Source of the DNA: Verrucomicrobiota bacterium
GTDB taxonomy: Bacteria > Verrucomicrobiota > Verrucomicrobiia > Limisphaerales > UBA11320
Direction: 5' to 3'
Assembly: GCA_016199985.1 (NCBI GenBank)
Contig: JACQFQ010000030.1
Location: 62,001 to 126,000 of the forward strand
DNA: 64,000 nt
Part shown: in pieces, positions 63,649 to 64,000 of the stretch
Numbering within the stretch: the stretch's first letter is position 1
How the letters are laid out: every line of letters begins with the position of its first letter
The notes under the pieces: model-generated
Told to the model about the DNA's origin: nothing
Databases searched by the model: none
What the model saw: only the letters and a program-made list of their open reading frames with translations
Program-made: the position numbers and the translations under genes

Positions 63649-64000
63649 TCATCGGCGACGATGAAACGCGTCGAGGGCGTAGCGCGTTCGATGGATCTCC
63701 CCAACGGTGTTCTCCCACGCGTCGCTCGGCTGGAAGGCGGTCCACTGCACGCCCCATGCCTGGGTGGCGTCGGCCATCAAACCGGCTTCCCACGCGTGTC
63801 GGTCGATGCCCGGAGGCTGATCCTGGATGGACCCCTGGATGAGCAACCCATCCCGCGTGCGGCGCTGAGCGGCGCCGGCGATCTTTCGGAGCTTCCAAAC
63901 AAGATCATGCTTCTCCGGTCCCGCAAAACATTCTCCGGGTCGCTCCTTCGCGCAGCAAGGGGCCAGCTCGACATCCGCCGTCCAACGCGCGAACGCTCGC
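63649..64000 (-). CDS. Lipoate-protein ligase A-like protein, 5' end outside the window
   Basis: Minus frame open to the right edge: AFARWTADVELAPCCAKERPGECFAGPEKHDLVWKLRKIAGAAQRRTRDGLLIQGSIQ; KIAGAAQRR motif. Confidence 0.7.
   Translation of the reverse strand, partial: RAFARWTADVELAPCCAKERPGECFAGPEKHDLVWKLRKIAGAAQRRTRDGLLIQGSIQDQPPGIDRHAWEAGLMADATQAWGVQWTAFQPSDAWENTVGEIHRTRYALDAFHRRR

Overview
This is a high-GC bacterial chromosome segment of about 64 kb. It is densely packed with protein-coding genes on both strands. The gene repertoire looks Verrucomicrobiota/Planctomycetota-like (PSCyt1-type cytochrome, Cys-less FmdB variant, paired PstB), but that placement is an inference. I recognised no rRNA, tRNA, CRISPR array, transposase or phage module. 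Main blocks: (1) a HlyD/ABC-2 exporter; (2) a SWIM-SNF2 helicase; (3) sdhCAB; (4) tandem esterases; (5) phosphonoacetate hydrolase and phosphonoacetaldehyde dehydrogenase; (6) an NtrC-type regulator, a class-I amidotransferase and ispF; (7) a phosphate locus of PiT and two DUF47 genes, divergent from phoU(-ArsC-like)-pstS-pstC-pstA-pstB1-pstB2; (8) a porin/cytochrome pair next to a tandem alpha/beta hydrolase; (9) class-I fumarase, an ALDH and a glutamine-synthetase-like ligase; (10) an intradiol dioxygenase with a Cu P-type ATPase; (11) ruvA and pyrD; (12) a CheR-TPR protein, two ABC-2 permeases and a CDF transporter; (13) two sensor kinase loci, one split by an in-frame TGA; (14) a partial lipoate-protein-ligase-like gene at the right edge. 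The most interesting observations sit in the phosphate locus. PstB1 and PstB2 carry complementary motif losses that predict a heterodimeric ATPase with one degenerate site. PhoU is fused to an arsenate-reductase-like domain that has lost its catalytic residues. Also notable are the cytochrome-beta-barrel fusion beside a multiheme cytochrome, a YfiR/CHASE8-like hybrid kinase, and a hybrid kinase interrupted by TGA exactly at a conserved PAS glycine position.
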